A stretch of 64,000 nucleotides of DNA from Emticicia aquatica. Lineage in GTDB: Bacteria > Bacteroidota > Bacteroidia > Cytophagales > Spirosomataceae. The first letter of the stretch is position 1; each line of letters begins with the position of its first letter. The position numbers and the translations under genes are program-made. The notes beneath the pieces were generated by a model, which saw nothing but the letters and a program-made list of their open reading frames with translations, was not told the origin of the DNA and did no database searches. Where the stretch lies: NCBI RefSeq assembly GCF_923079645.1, contig NZ_CAKLPY010000002.1:1240001-1304000 (forward strand). The letters are read 5' to 3'. Positions 1-8,597 of this stretch are shown piece after piece.

Positions 1-25
1 CTTTTTCATAATTTTGAGTTTAAAA

Positions 26-376
26 TTAGTTTTTATATCCCATCGAAAGTCCTGTATCGCCTTTCACAAGAAGTTCAACCACTGCTTGTTCATTGGCTTT
101 GTTTTCAATTCTCAAAGCGGTATTTTTTTCTACATTTACTTTTACAATTTCATTAGGTTTTACTGTCACTGGTGAATGTTTTCCGCCATCTATCGGAATT
201 TTCCAAATTTCCAGATTACTGGTAGAGGTATTTTTAAGTCTTACCGAAAATTTTCCATGTTTGTTGTTTCCCAAAACAAAACTTTCCTTTGCTTTGATAT
301 AAGTAGTGGAGCTTAGGCTTTTACATGAGGTGAAAAATAAGGTAAATGCAAGAGATGTTAATAATAGCTTTTTCAT
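26..376 (-). CDS. small lipoprotein of unknown function
   Basis: A 116-residue protein starting at ATG 376; a TTG six codons upstream extends the frame but is less likely. Residues 1-17 form a type II signal peptide ending in a lipobox (FFTSC), so it should be lipid-anchored. The mature part is short and beta-rich, with no domain I recognise. It is the last gene of a run of minus-strand genes and is separated from the CobW gene by a terminator, so it probably has its own promoter in the 170-base gap. Function unknown. Confidence 0.7.
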   Translation of the reverse strand: MKKLLLTSLAFTLFFTSCKSLSSTTYIKAKESFVLGNNKHGKFSVRLKNTSTSNLEIWKIPIDGGKHSPVTVKPNEIVKVNVEKNTALRIENKANEQAVVELLVKGDTGLSMGYKN

Positions 377-515
377 TTTGTGATGTTTTTGCAAATTGCT
401 TCGGTGCGATTTGTTGCTACAAAATTGGAGTTAAATGAAACGCTGGTCGTTGCAGAAGATGATTTGAGACGTATCAGATTATGATTTGGGACTTGTGTGA
501 AATGCAAGAGGTACA

Positions 516-551
516 AAAAATGCAACCTACTTATTATCAACAGGTTGCATT
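516..551 (-). terminator. intrinsic terminator after the CobW-family gene
   Basis: Inverted repeat AATGCAACCT / AGGTTGCATT with a 13-base loop. Read on the minus strand it ends in a run of T, 17 bases past the stop codon of the GTPase gene. Confidence 0.75.
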
Positions 552-567
552 AAAATGTTTTTACTTT

Positions 568-1551
568 CTACAAAAGACACTCCTTCAATTTTACTTCAAA
601 AACTAACCAATCTAAATCATAATTGGCAATGAGTTCGATTCGACTATCTCGGCGATAGGCAATGTATTGTACAGAAAACTCTTGGTCAACGGCATTTATA
701 AGCACCCAATCTTTGCCCGTTCGGAAAACCCCTTTAGCTCTATCAACGCCTTGGAGTGAACTAAAAAATTGACGTAATTTGGGTAAGCTAAAAACTTCTT
801 CGGGCGAGAAAATCCAACCGCAACTATACATTCCCAGTCCTTTACTTAGTTTCTTGATTGGTTTCCCAATTTCAGGAATTTCGAGAGTATCTTCTGTGTG
901 GTGATTGTGATGCTCGTGGGAATGTGCTTGTGGGAATTCTGCTTCTCGTCCCTTATGGGGTTCAATATTAAGCCAATCTACATTTATTTTTCCATCAGAA
1001 ACCGCCTCAATCAACAGCTTTGGAGGAAATAATGATTTCGCCCAAAGTTTAAACTTTTCAGCTAATTCCTCTCCTACCAAATCTGATTTATTAGCAATTA
1101 AAACATCCGCCAAATTGATTTGGTCTTGGAAAGTTTCGTGCGAACGCACATTTGCATCCGCCCAACGACGAGGGTCAACCAAACAAATTGTTGCTCTGAT
1201 TTCGAGAATATCTTTCAAATATTTGCTCTGCAATAAATCCAAAATACTGGCAGGATGCCCCATGCCTGTTGGCTCAATCAAGATTCGATCGGGCTTTTGG
1301 TTGCGTAAAATTGTGGTAAGTGTTACTTGCATAGGTACATTTGCCGTGCAGCAAATACAACCTCCTGCCACTTCTTTGATTATCAATCCATCTTGTTCGT
1401 CAATCGCTGTGTGGTCAATCGAAACAGCCCCAAATTCATTGATAATAATTGCCCAACGCTCATTGATGGGCTTATTTGCTAGAATATGCTTGATAGCGGT
1501 GGTTTTTCCAACACCTAAAAAGCCTGTGATGATATTTACTGGTATTTTCAT
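568..1551 (-). CDS. CobW/COG0523 family GTPase (putative metal chaperone)
   Basis: 327 residues. The N-terminal G domain shows a Walker A motif GFLGVGKTT (residues 10-18), the family metal motif CxCC (C65, C67, C68), a DxxG-like switch around EPTGMGHP and NKSD for guanine recognition. A histidine-rich loop (HSHEHHNHH, about residue 210) joins the G domain to the C-terminal CobW_C domain. COG0523 proteins use GTP hydrolysis to deliver metals, often zinc, to target enzymes; the substrate cannot be told from sequence. Flanked by terminators on both sides, so probably monocistronic. No Zur box was identified upstream. Confidence 0.9.
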   Translation of the reverse strand: MKIPVNIITGFLGVGKTTAIKHILANKPINERWAIIINEFGAVSIDHTAIDEQDGLIIKEVAGGCICCTANVPMQVTLTTILRNQKPDRILIEPTGMGHPASILDLLQSKYLKDILEIRATICLVDPRRWADANVRSHETFQDQINLADVLIANKSDLVGEELAEKFKLWAKSLFPPKLLIEAVSDGKINVDWLNIEPHKGREAEFPQAHSHEHHNHHTEDTLEIPEIGKPIKKLSKGLGMYSCGWIFSPEEVFSLPKLRQFFSSLQGVDRAKGVFRTGKDWVLINAVDQEFSVQYIAYRRDSRIELIANYDLDWLVFEVKLKECLL

Positions 1552-1583
1552 AAAGAGAAGGTTCTTTGTCGATATAAAATCAA

Positions 1584-1616
1584 AAGGAAGGCCTCGCTTA
1601 AAGCGAAGCCTTCCTT
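1584..1616 (-). terminator. intrinsic terminator after the first DUF1080 gene
   Basis: Long hairpin with outer arms AAGGAAGGC / GCCTTCCTT and inner arms TCGCTT / AAGCGA, one C-A mismatch between them. On the minus strand it is followed by TTTTGATTTT. Confidence 0.8.
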
Positions 1617-1644
1617 AGAAATAACACCTTTTATGTAAAAAAGT

Positions 1645-2577
1645 TTACTTAGCTGGCGTAATAACAATGTTTCTGTATTCAATAGGGCCATGGTCGCCTT
1701 GGAAGAAGATTGGACCTGCTTCGCCTTCATTACTATCTAACGCTCCACCTGTAATTCCTGGAATTTCGTTTTTATAGATAATTGTTTTACCGTTCAAAAC
1801 AACCGTTACAACTCTTCCTACTAATGTAATATCAAAACTTTGCCATTCACCAGCAGCTTTTGCTGGCATTTCGAGCGGAGCAATAAAGCCATAAACTGCA
1901 CCTAGTTGGTCTTTTAATGGTTCACGACCTTTGCTATCTGTTACTTGAACTTCGTAGCGGCCTCTCAAATAAACACCACTATTACTGCCTTCTGGATATT
2001 TAAACTCTACATGAAACTTAAAATCTTTGAATGTTTTTACCGTACGAAGATTTGCTCCAGATTTTGGGCTTTTCAAAACCCCATTTTCTACGACCCATTG
2101 GTTTTCTCCGCTCACAGCTTGCCATCCATCAAGATTTTTACCATTGAAAAGTTTAATTGGCGTACCCCAAACTGGTGTTATTGTATTGTTTAATTTCGGT
2201 GCTCTTACACCAACCCAACTCAATGTTTCGCCACTTGGCGTGTTCATCGTCCCTGTTAATTTGTCATCTTTCAAAACAGCCTCAACTGCTAAGTCTTTTT
2301 CGGCTCTATCCCATTGTGGCGGAATTGAGAAAGACATTTTATCATCAGCAAAGTTGATACGTGAAATTGGTCTGGCACTTCCGCCGTCACCCACAAAATG
2401 ACCATTTAAGTATTTTACACCTGAGTGATTTACCTCCAACCACGAAGGCATGGTTTTATCTCCTTTGGTAATAGTAATATCCCAACGCCCTTCTATGCTT
2501 TTGATTGGAGCTAGTTGAGCTATGAGAGAATTGCTGACAAGGATAGCTCCTAAAATTTTTACAAAATGTTTCTTCAT
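1645..2577 (-). CDS. DUF1080 (3-keto-disaccharide hydrolase family) secreted protein
   Basis: 310 residues with a signal peptide (first ~20 residues, ending near IAQLAP). The C-terminal ~190 residues carry DUF1080 hallmarks: LFNGKNLDGWQAV near residue 143, SNSGVYLRGRYEVQV and a terminal IEYRNIVI strand, giving a concanavalin-like jelly roll. Members include 3-keto-glycoside hydrolases and glucan-binding proteins; the activity here is an inference. An extra N-terminal beta domain (about residues 25-130) precedes the jelly roll and is absent from the shorter paralogue at 18283-18945. Upstream neighbour is the large BNR-propeller gene. Confidence 0.85.
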   Translation of the reverse strand: MKKHFVKILGAILVSNSLIAQLAPIKSIEGRWDITITKGDKTMPSWLEVNHSGVKYLNGHFVGDGGSARPISRINFADDKMSFSIPPQWDRAEKDLAVEAVLKDDKLTGTMNTPSGETLSWVGVRAPKLNNTITPVWGTPIKLFNGKNLDGWQAVSGENQWVVENGVLKSPKSGANLRTVKTFKDFKFHVEFKYPEGSNSGVYLRGRYEVQVTDSKGREPLKDQLGAVYGFIAPLEMPAKAAGEWQSFDITLVGRVVTVVLNGKTIIYKNEIPGITGGALDSNEGEAGPIFFQGDHGPIEYRNIVITPAK

Positions 2578-2649
2578 GATTGTTTTGGTTGAATAGAAAA
2601 TATATTAAAAATTGGATTGTAGCACAATTCTACTAATCATGCTACAAAT

Positions 2650-5600
2650 TTACTTCTTCGTTTCTTCAAAACCCATTTCTTCGTACCATTCTTCAAATTC
2701 TTCTGGCGAAGCGGTTGGTTTCGGACTCATTGCTCGGCGTGAACGACGCTCTGATGCTTTGATTTCAAGATCTTTTTCTACTTTATCGCCGTTTAGCTCG
2801 ATGATAAGCCTATATTTTCCTGGACGGAAATAAATCTTTTTATCATCGGCAAGCTCCAACTTGATTTCCTTGTCTTCTTTTTTCTTTACATCATTTATAT
2901 ATTTTTCGTACTCGCCTTTGGCAGCTACATCAATTGCTTGGTCGAAGTTTACGTTATTTAAACCCGCTTCGGCATCATCGTTGATGTTTTTTACTACTAA
3001 ACCTTTTTCATTTTGAATTTTTATAGTTGCTTTCCCTGCTGCTTTTGCATAGTAAGCGATGTTATACTTACGTTCTTCTGGCTCGGAATATTTATCAAAC
3101 ATTCTGCCCCAAGACGCATTATAATTGATTGCTGGCAAATCATTTACATGAATATTTTTAGCTAAAACCTCGCTGCTCAATGCTTGTAGAGGCTTCACAT
3201 CAGCAATATAAATCGAGCGTCCGTGTGTACCAACAACCAATTCGTTTTCTCGTGGGTGAATCACTAAATCATGAATTGACACACTTGGCATTCCATCGCC
3301 GTTGCCACGCATAAAAGTTTTGCCTTTATCCATCGAAATGTATAAGCCGTTGTCAGTTCCGACATAAATGATATTGGCATTTTTCGGGTCTTCTTTTACT
3401 ACGTTGATTGGCTCGGCTGGTAAATCTGCACCGATTGCTTGCCAATTTTGACCGTAATCAGTCGAAACAAACAAATATGGTTTGAAATTGTCGCCACGAT
3501 AAGCGTTTAAACTTGCATAAACCGTTCCTTCTGTATGAGCCGAAACTGAAATTCCACTTACCCAAAGATTTGGTTTATCCATGATTTTAGTGAAAGTATA
3601 ACCGCCATCTTTCGTGACATAAATCAAACCATCATCAGAGCCTGTGTAAATCAAACCAAATCTACTTGGCGATTCTTCGATGGTTGTGAGTGTTCCGAAA
3701 GGCACATCGCCGTCTTTGCGGCCACGAGTTAAATCTCCCGAAAGGGTTTTGAAAGTATCGCCTTTATCGAAACTTCGGTGGAATTTATTTGAACCAAAAT
3801 AAATAATATCTTGATTGTGGCGAGAAATCGTAAGCGGAGATTCCCAGTTGAAACGGAAAGGAGCTTCGCCTAATTCACGTGGAACTTCCAATCTTTTTCT
3901 TTCACCAGAGTTTTTATTTATTCTAAAATAATTTCCAAACTGAAAACCTGCATAAACAGTGTTATTATCTCTCCAGTCGACTTGTACTTGCATTCCATCA
4001 CCACCGAGCAAGAATTTATAACCATCGCCATTATCGAAGATACCATAATTATAATCGAATGAATTGGTTGACGAACCAAACCAAACGCCATTATCTTGCA
4101 AACCACCATAGACATTATAAGGCTTGGCCATATCGACCGAAACGTGGTAAAGCTGCCCCACAGGAATTGAATTTGCCTTGAACCAAGTTTTACCATCATC
4201 GTATGTAATGTTGATTCCGCCATCGTTTCCGTTAATATAATGTTTCGGATTTTTCGGGTCGAACCACAAAGCGTGGTGGTCAGAGTGTACGTTTTCTCGC
4301 TCAATACTTTTGAAACTTTTACCGCCATCTTCCGAACGCACGATTGGCACACCCACAATCACGATTTTCTTATCATCGGTTGGGTCAACCCAAATTTGTC
4401 CGAAATAATAGCCATAAGTGAAGTAAATATTATCCAAATAGTCGGCGTGAGTACGTTTCCATGTTGCTCCTGCATCTTCACTTCGGTAAACCTCCGCTCC
4501 CATTACTTGCGTATCGAATAAATCATTATTGCCGTTGTAAGTGTATTCGTAAATATCTTGTACCTTGATTTTATCCGCCTTTAGGTCTTCTTTGAAAGCC
4601 TTTGCCGTGAATTTTTCAGGAAAACCTTGTCCATCTAAATATTCATTGATTGTCACATCGCTCAAAGCTAAAAACTCATCTTTGGTGATGGTTTTCATTC
4701 TTTTTGTGGTCAGACGGCTAGTATCTTCTTTTTCTTCTTTCTTTGGTCTATTTGCTTGATTATCAATGATTGCGTAAACGATATTCGGATTTTTTGGGTA
4801 AACTGCCAAACCAATACGGCCATTGCCCGCACCAGTCGGGAAGCCACTGCCTTCTCCCGAAATCAATTTCCAAGTTTCGCCAGCATCGGTACTTTTATAA
4901 ATGCCCGATTCTTTTCCTCCTTCTACAAAATTCCATGCCGTGCGTTCTTTGTACCACATGGTAGCGTAAAGCGTATTGGCATTGTTTGGGTCGAGTCTTA
5001 CGTCAATCGCACCTGTGTTTTCGTTGATATAAAGCGTTTGTTTCCAAGTTTTCCCGCCATCGGTGGTTTTGTACATGCCACGCTCTTTGTTTGGCGAATA
5101 CAAATGTCCCAAAACCGCAACCCACGCAATATTTGGGTCAGTCGGGTGCAAAGCGATTCTTCCAACGTGGTGAGATTCTGGCAAGCCAAGATATTCCCAT
5201 GTTTTGCCATTATTGATAGATTTGTACATACCCACACCCGAATACGATGAGCGACTTGAATTATTTTCTCCCGTACCAATCCAAATTGTGCGAGTTTTCC
5301 AGTCAACCGCAATATCGCCGATGGTCATAACTGCCTCATTATCAAATATTGGCGAGAAAGATTGACCGTTATTGACCGTGTACCAAAGTCCACCCGAAGC
5401 GTAGGCGGCATAAAACTCGGTTGGGTTTTCGGGATTTGCATCAATATCTACAATACGGCCACTCATAACAGTTGGGCCAACATTTCTGAATTTCAGATTT
5501 TTTACGAGTGATGCTTCTTGCAATTTTTTGCGTTGCTCATAGCCCGCCATTCGCTCAGTTGCTGATGTTGGAGAAACTGCATCGGCGGCGATTACTGGAG

Positions 5601-5691
5601 CTGTTTCGATGGCAACTTTCTTCTTTTTCTGGGAAAGCCCAGCAAAGCAAGTGATTGAAAGTAAAGTGATTAGGGTTAGTTGTTTTTTCAT
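2650..5691 (-). CDS. large secreted BNR/VPS10-type beta-propeller protein
   Basis: 1013 residues with a signal peptide. At least nine BNR/Asp-box-like units are visible (for example SINNGKTW, TTDGGKTW, STDAGETW, SEDAGATW, SEDGGKSF, STDYGQNW), spread over residues ~60-800, which suggests one or two sortilin/VPS10-like propellers. The C-terminal ~180 residues are lysine-rich and not repetitive. No sialidase catalytic set (FRIP motif) and no type IX secretion C-terminal domain were seen. Such proteins are common in Bacteroidota and usually annotated as glycosyl hydrolase or exo-alpha-sialidase by similarity only; substrate unknown. Probably exported to the periplasm or surface. Confidence 0.85.
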   Translation of the reverse strand: MKKQLTLITLLSITCFAGLSQKKKKVAIETAPVIAADAVSPTSATERMAGYEQRKKLQEASLVKNLKFRNVGPTVMSGRIVDIDANPENPTEFYAAYASGGLWYTVNNGQSFSPIFDNEAVMTIGDIAVDWKTRTIWIGTGENNSSRSSYSGVGMYKSINNGKTWEYLGLPESHHVGRIALHPTDPNIAWVAVLGHLYSPNKERGMYKTTDGGKTWKQTLYINENTGAIDVRLDPNNANTLYATMWYKERTAWNFVEGGKESGIYKSTDAGETWKLISGEGSGFPTGAGNGRIGLAVYPKNPNIVYAIIDNQANRPKKEEKEDTSRLTTKRMKTITKDEFLALSDVTINEYLDGQGFPEKFTAKAFKEDLKADKIKVQDIYEYTYNGNNDLFDTQVMGAEVYRSEDAGATWKRTHADYLDNIYFTYGYYFGQIWVDPTDDKKIVIVGVPIVRSEDGGKSFKSIERENVHSDHHALWFDPKNPKHYINGNDGGINITYDDGKTWFKANSIPVGQLYHVSVDMAKPYNVYGGLQDNGVWFGSSTNSFDYNYGIFDNGDGYKFLLGGDGMQVQVDWRDNNTVYAGFQFGNYFRINKNSGERKRLEVPRELGEAPFRFNWESPLTISRHNQDIIYFGSNKFHRSFDKGDTFKTLSGDLTRGRKDGDVPFGTLTTIEESPSRFGLIYTGSDDGLIYVTKDGGYTFTKIMDKPNLWVSGISVSAHTEGTVYASLNAYRGDNFKPYLFVSTDYGQNWQAIGADLPAEPINVVKEDPKNANIIYVGTDNGLYISMDKGKTFMRGNGDGMPSVSIHDLVIHPRENELVVGTHGRSIYIADVKPLQALSSEVLAKNIHVNDLPAINYNASWGRMFDKYSEPEERKYNIAYYAKAAGKATIKIQNEKGLVVKNINDDAEAGLNNVNFDQAIDVAAKGEYEKYINDVKKKEDKEIKLELADDKKIYFRPGKYRLIIELNGDKVEKDLEIKASERRSRRAMSPKPTASPEEFEEWYEEMGFEETKK

Positions 5692-5769
5692 TTTTTATGT
5701 TTAAATAGAAGTGCTTTTCTTAAATTTTGTTTAATTTTTTTAGAACAATACAGTCTGAAAAGTTAAAAC

Positions 5770-7464
5770 TCAAAACCCAGCCGCATGGCCATCTTTTCGA
5801 GATTCTGATGCTCCGAAATAGACCTTACGCACAGGGTCGTAGCGAATCGCTTGATAACCACCATATTGGCCGAGCGTATATCCGACTTTATGTCCTTTTT
5901 GCATCAAACCTCTGATGGTTTCGTATGGTATCCCCGACTCCATCGTTATCATGCCTACGCCTTCCATCGGCTCGCCCGTTGGTTCTGACGAACCATCGTG
6001 GTTGAGTCTCGGAGCATCACCTGCTTCTTGGAGATTCATGCCAAAGTCAACCACATCCATAATTATCTGTACGTGTCCCATTGGCTGGAATGCACCGCCC
6101 ATCACGCCAAAACTCATAAATGGTTTGCCTTCTTTGGTTACAAATGCAGGAATAATTGTCTGGAACGGACGTTTGTGCGGAGCATACGAATTATTTTCAC
6201 CTTCTTTCAAATTATACAATTCGCCACGGTCTTGGAAAATAAAACCTAAGCCATCGGGCATCATTCCCGAACCAAAACCTCGATAATTACTCTGAATCAA
6301 CGAAACCATATTTCCATCTTTGTCGGCTACGGTCAAATAAATAGTATCGCCTTCTCGCAAGGCTGGATTTCCTGCGTCAAAATGAGCGGCCGCTTTATTT
6401 GGGTCTATTAACTTTCGTCTTTCGGCCGCATATTCTTTCGAGATTAATGATTTTACTGGAATCTTGGCAAATTCAGGGTCGGCATAGAATTTTGCACGGT
6501 CTTCAAAAACCAATTTCTTGGCCTCGGTGAAAAGATGTACGTGTTCGGTGCTTCCGTAAGGAATTTTTGAGAAATCGTATCCCTCCAGAATATTTAGCAT
6601 TTGCAAAGCAGCAATTCCTTGTCCGTTTGGTGGTAATTCCCAAACATCATAGCCACGATAATTGGTAGAAACTGGCTCTATCCAAGTTGAAGTATGGTCG
6701 GCAAGGTCTTTTGCACTCAAAAATCCGCCGTTTTTCTTCATAAAAGCATCAATCGTTTGAGCAATTTCTCCTTTATAAAAAGCATCACGACCACCTTTGG
6801 CAATCTTTTCTAAAGTATTAGCCAAATTTGGGTTCTTGAAAATATCTCCCTTTTTCGGTACTTCACCATTTGGATAATAATGTTCTTTAATGTTTGGAAA
6901 ACTTCCGTACAATCGTGGAACATTTTTCAAACTCACCGCCAATTCATCGTGTACCGCAAAACCATTTCGACCATAATTAATCGCATGTGAAAGTATTTTT
7001 TCCATTGGAAGCTTTCCGAACTTTTTGTGCAACTCAAACCAACCATCAACGCAACCTGGCACACTAATCGGCAATGGACCAAGTGCAGGAATATGTGTTA
7101 ATCCTCGTTTTTTAAATTCTTCAAGTGTAAGCGAATACGGCGAGCGTCCCGAACCATTTAAACCATACAGTTTCTGAGTTTTGGCATCCCAAACGATAGC
7201 AAAAATATCTCCACCGATACCATTTACGTGTGGTTCAACCATTCCTTCCATTGCATTGGCAGCTATGGCGGCATCAACAGCACTTCCGCCCGCTCGCAAA
7301 ATTTCAATTGCTGCTTGTGTAGAAAGTGGATGCGACGTACAAACCATACCATTTTGAGCGATGACTTCTGAACGGCCGGCCCATGTTCTTCCTGAAATCC
7401 TATCCTGTGCATTTGACAAGTAAGACACTGATAATAAAGCAATTATATAGAGTTTTTTCTTCAT
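5770..7464 (-). CDS. gamma-glutamyltransferase family protein
   Basis: 564 residues with a signal peptide ending near SNAQ, so periplasmic. N-terminal nucleophile hydrolase of the GGT family: it transfers or hydrolyses the gamma-glutamyl group of glutathione and related amides. The precursor should self-cleave before the catalytic threonine, which aligns with T374 in GDTIYLTVADKDGN (compare TTHYSVVD in the E. coli enzyme, from memory). Other family blocks are GGSAVDAAIAANA (about residue 58) and the C-terminal GG motif MGGAFQPMGH. The stretch after the nucleophile is divergent from glutathione-specific enzymes, so substrate is uncertain. Confidence 0.9.
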   Translation of the reverse strand: MKKKLYIIALLSVSYLSNAQDRISGRTWAGRSEVIAQNGMVCTSHPLSTQAAIEILRAGGSAVDAAIAANAMEGMVEPHVNGIGGDIFAIVWDAKTQKLYGLNGSGRSPYSLTLEEFKKRGLTHIPALGPLPISVPGCVDGWFELHKKFGKLPMEKILSHAINYGRNGFAVHDELAVSLKNVPRLYGSFPNIKEHYYPNGEVPKKGDIFKNPNLANTLEKIAKGGRDAFYKGEIAQTIDAFMKKNGGFLSAKDLADHTSTWIEPVSTNYRGYDVWELPPNGQGIAALQMLNILEGYDFSKIPYGSTEHVHLFTEAKKLVFEDRAKFYADPEFAKIPVKSLISKEYAAERRKLIDPNKAAAHFDAGNPALREGDTIYLTVADKDGNMVSLIQSNYRGFGSGMMPDGLGFIFQDRGELYNLKEGENNSYAPHKRPFQTIIPAFVTKEGKPFMSFGVMGGAFQPMGHVQIIMDVVDFGMNLQEAGDAPRLNHDGSSEPTGEPMEGVGMITMESGIPYETIRGLMQKGHKVGYTLGQYGGYQAIRYDPVRKVYFGASESRKDGHAAGF

Positions 7465-7553
7465 ATAGTTTGTTAATTTGGGCTTAAATATAAGCTTTTT
7501 TACACCTCATTCCAACCAATTTGCTAAAACACGAATCTTTATTGTTGAAAAGG

Positions 7554-7646
7554 GTTATTTACTCAGACAGAAACATTTTGTTTCGTCGTGGAAGGAGAAA
7601 TGAAACCTTTTTATTTATCTCTCCTTCCCGACAAACTGAGTTTTTT
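7554..7646 (+). ncRNA. candidate short transcript in a divergent intergenic region
   Basis: The gap between the GGT gene (minus) and a lipoprotein gene (plus) contains a plus-strand terminator with no plus-strand gene before it. A promoter-like pair, TTTG (7520-7523) and TATTGTTG (7540-7547), spaced 16 bases, would start RNA near 7554. The product would be about 90 bases, either a small RNA or an attenuated leader of the lipoprotein operon. This is inference from signals only. Confidence 0.25.
7562..7646 (+). terminator. orphan intrinsic terminator upstream of the lipoprotein operon
   Basis: Extended imperfect hairpin: outer arms CTCAG (7562-7566) / CTGAG (7636-7640), middle GTCG / CGAC, inner GGAAGGAGA / TCTCCTTCC, followed by TTTTTT at 7641-7646. 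It points along the plus strand and lies 44 bases before the next start codon. On the minus strand no T run follows it. Confidence 0.55.
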
Positions 7647-7689
7647 AGCTTAACAACACACATTATTTTATAAATAAAAATACAACTAT

Positions 7690-8094
7690 ATGAAAAATCT
7701 CATTTTTTTATTGATTGTCAGTTCTTCTATTATGTTTTCTTGTACGAAAGAAGATGTTGTAGCGGATAATTCTATTACAGGCGAGTGGCGTTGGGTTACA
7801 TCAACAGGTGGAATAGCTGGTACTACTATTACTCCAAGTTCTGCTGGTTTTGAACGAAAGCTGGTTTTTACTTCCGATTTGAAGTTTTCTCGTTACAAAG
7901 ACAATATTTTGGAAAAATCGGGTACGTTTGAAATCACGCAGGCGAAATCAATCTATAAAACCGACCTCGCTGACTTTATCAAATTTAATGACAATACATC
8001 TTCTGTCATCTTGAGTCAAAAAGCCGATGAACTAATTTTGGCAGATAATTTATCCGACGGTTTTGTTGAAACTTACCAACGAATCAAAAAGTAA
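7690..8094 (+). CDS. small lipocalin-like lipoprotein
   Basis: 134 residues. Type II signal peptide with lipobox MFSC (cysteine at residue 18). The mature part begins with a GEWRWV strand followed by alternating beta strands ending in ETYQRIKK, the pattern of short lipocalin-like Bacteroidota lipoproteins. It is five bases upstream of another lipoprotein gene and probably co-transcribed with it and the serpin. Ligand unknown. Confidence 0.7.
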   Translation: MKNLIFLLIVSSSIMFSCTKEDVVADNSITGEWRWVTSTGGIAGTTITPSSAGFERKLVFTSDLKFSRYKDNILEKSGTFEITQAKSIYKTDLADFIKFNDNTSSVILSQKADELILADNLSDGFVETYQRIKK

Positions 8095-8099
8095 ATCCA

Positions 8100-8552
8100 A
8101 TGAAAATGTTAGTTAAAACAATTCTCGTAAGTTCATTATTATTGGCTTCGTGTTCAAAACAAGTCATTGAAACGCACAATGCGAGTTTCAGTTCATTAAG
8201 TACAATTGATTTAATCGGACAATGGACGTTCAAAGGATATTCGGATGGAAAAACGCCCGCTTTTGATGTAACACTCGAAATCAAAGATGAAGAAGGGAAA
8301 TATATACTCAATGGGCGTTCGTCTGTAAACTTTTATTTCGCTTCTTTTGAAACCGATGAAAGTAAAAAAACAATCAAACTTTCAGCCATTGGAAGTACAA
8401 AAATTGCGGGTTCTATCGAAGCCAATCAGTTTGAAGCAATTTATTACGAAAGATTGCATAAAATAGAACGATACGAATTCAAAGACAAAAACACACTACT
8501 ATTTTATTTGTCTAATCCTGCAAAAGAAATAATGTATTTTGAAAGAAAATAA
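8100..8552 (+). CDS. small META/HslJ-like lipoprotein
   Basis: 150 residues with a lipobox LLASC (cysteine at residue 18). The mature region starts with IGQWTFKGYSDGKTP and contains KYILNGRSSVNFYFASFE, which resembles the META domain of HslJ-type proteins. The assignment is tentative because the domain is short. It lies between another small lipoprotein gene and the serpin gene; the three may form one unit with gaps of 5 and 45 bases. Confidence 0.65.
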   Translation: MKMLVKTILVSSLLLASCSKQVIETHNASFSSLSTIDLIGQWTFKGYSDGKTPAFDVTLEIKDEEGKYILNGRSSVNFYFASFETDESKKTIKLSAIGSTKIAGSIEANQFEAIYYERLHKIERYEFKDKNTLLFYLSNPAKEIMYFERK

Positions 8553-8597
8553 TTAAGATAATTTCCGCAATTATCTCATAATCGAAAACCCAAACAA

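Noticed and set aside
3918..4358. 146-codon minus-strand frame inside the large propeller gene
   Set aside because: Alternate frame on the same strand as the propeller gene; the main frame shows the BNR repeats throughout.
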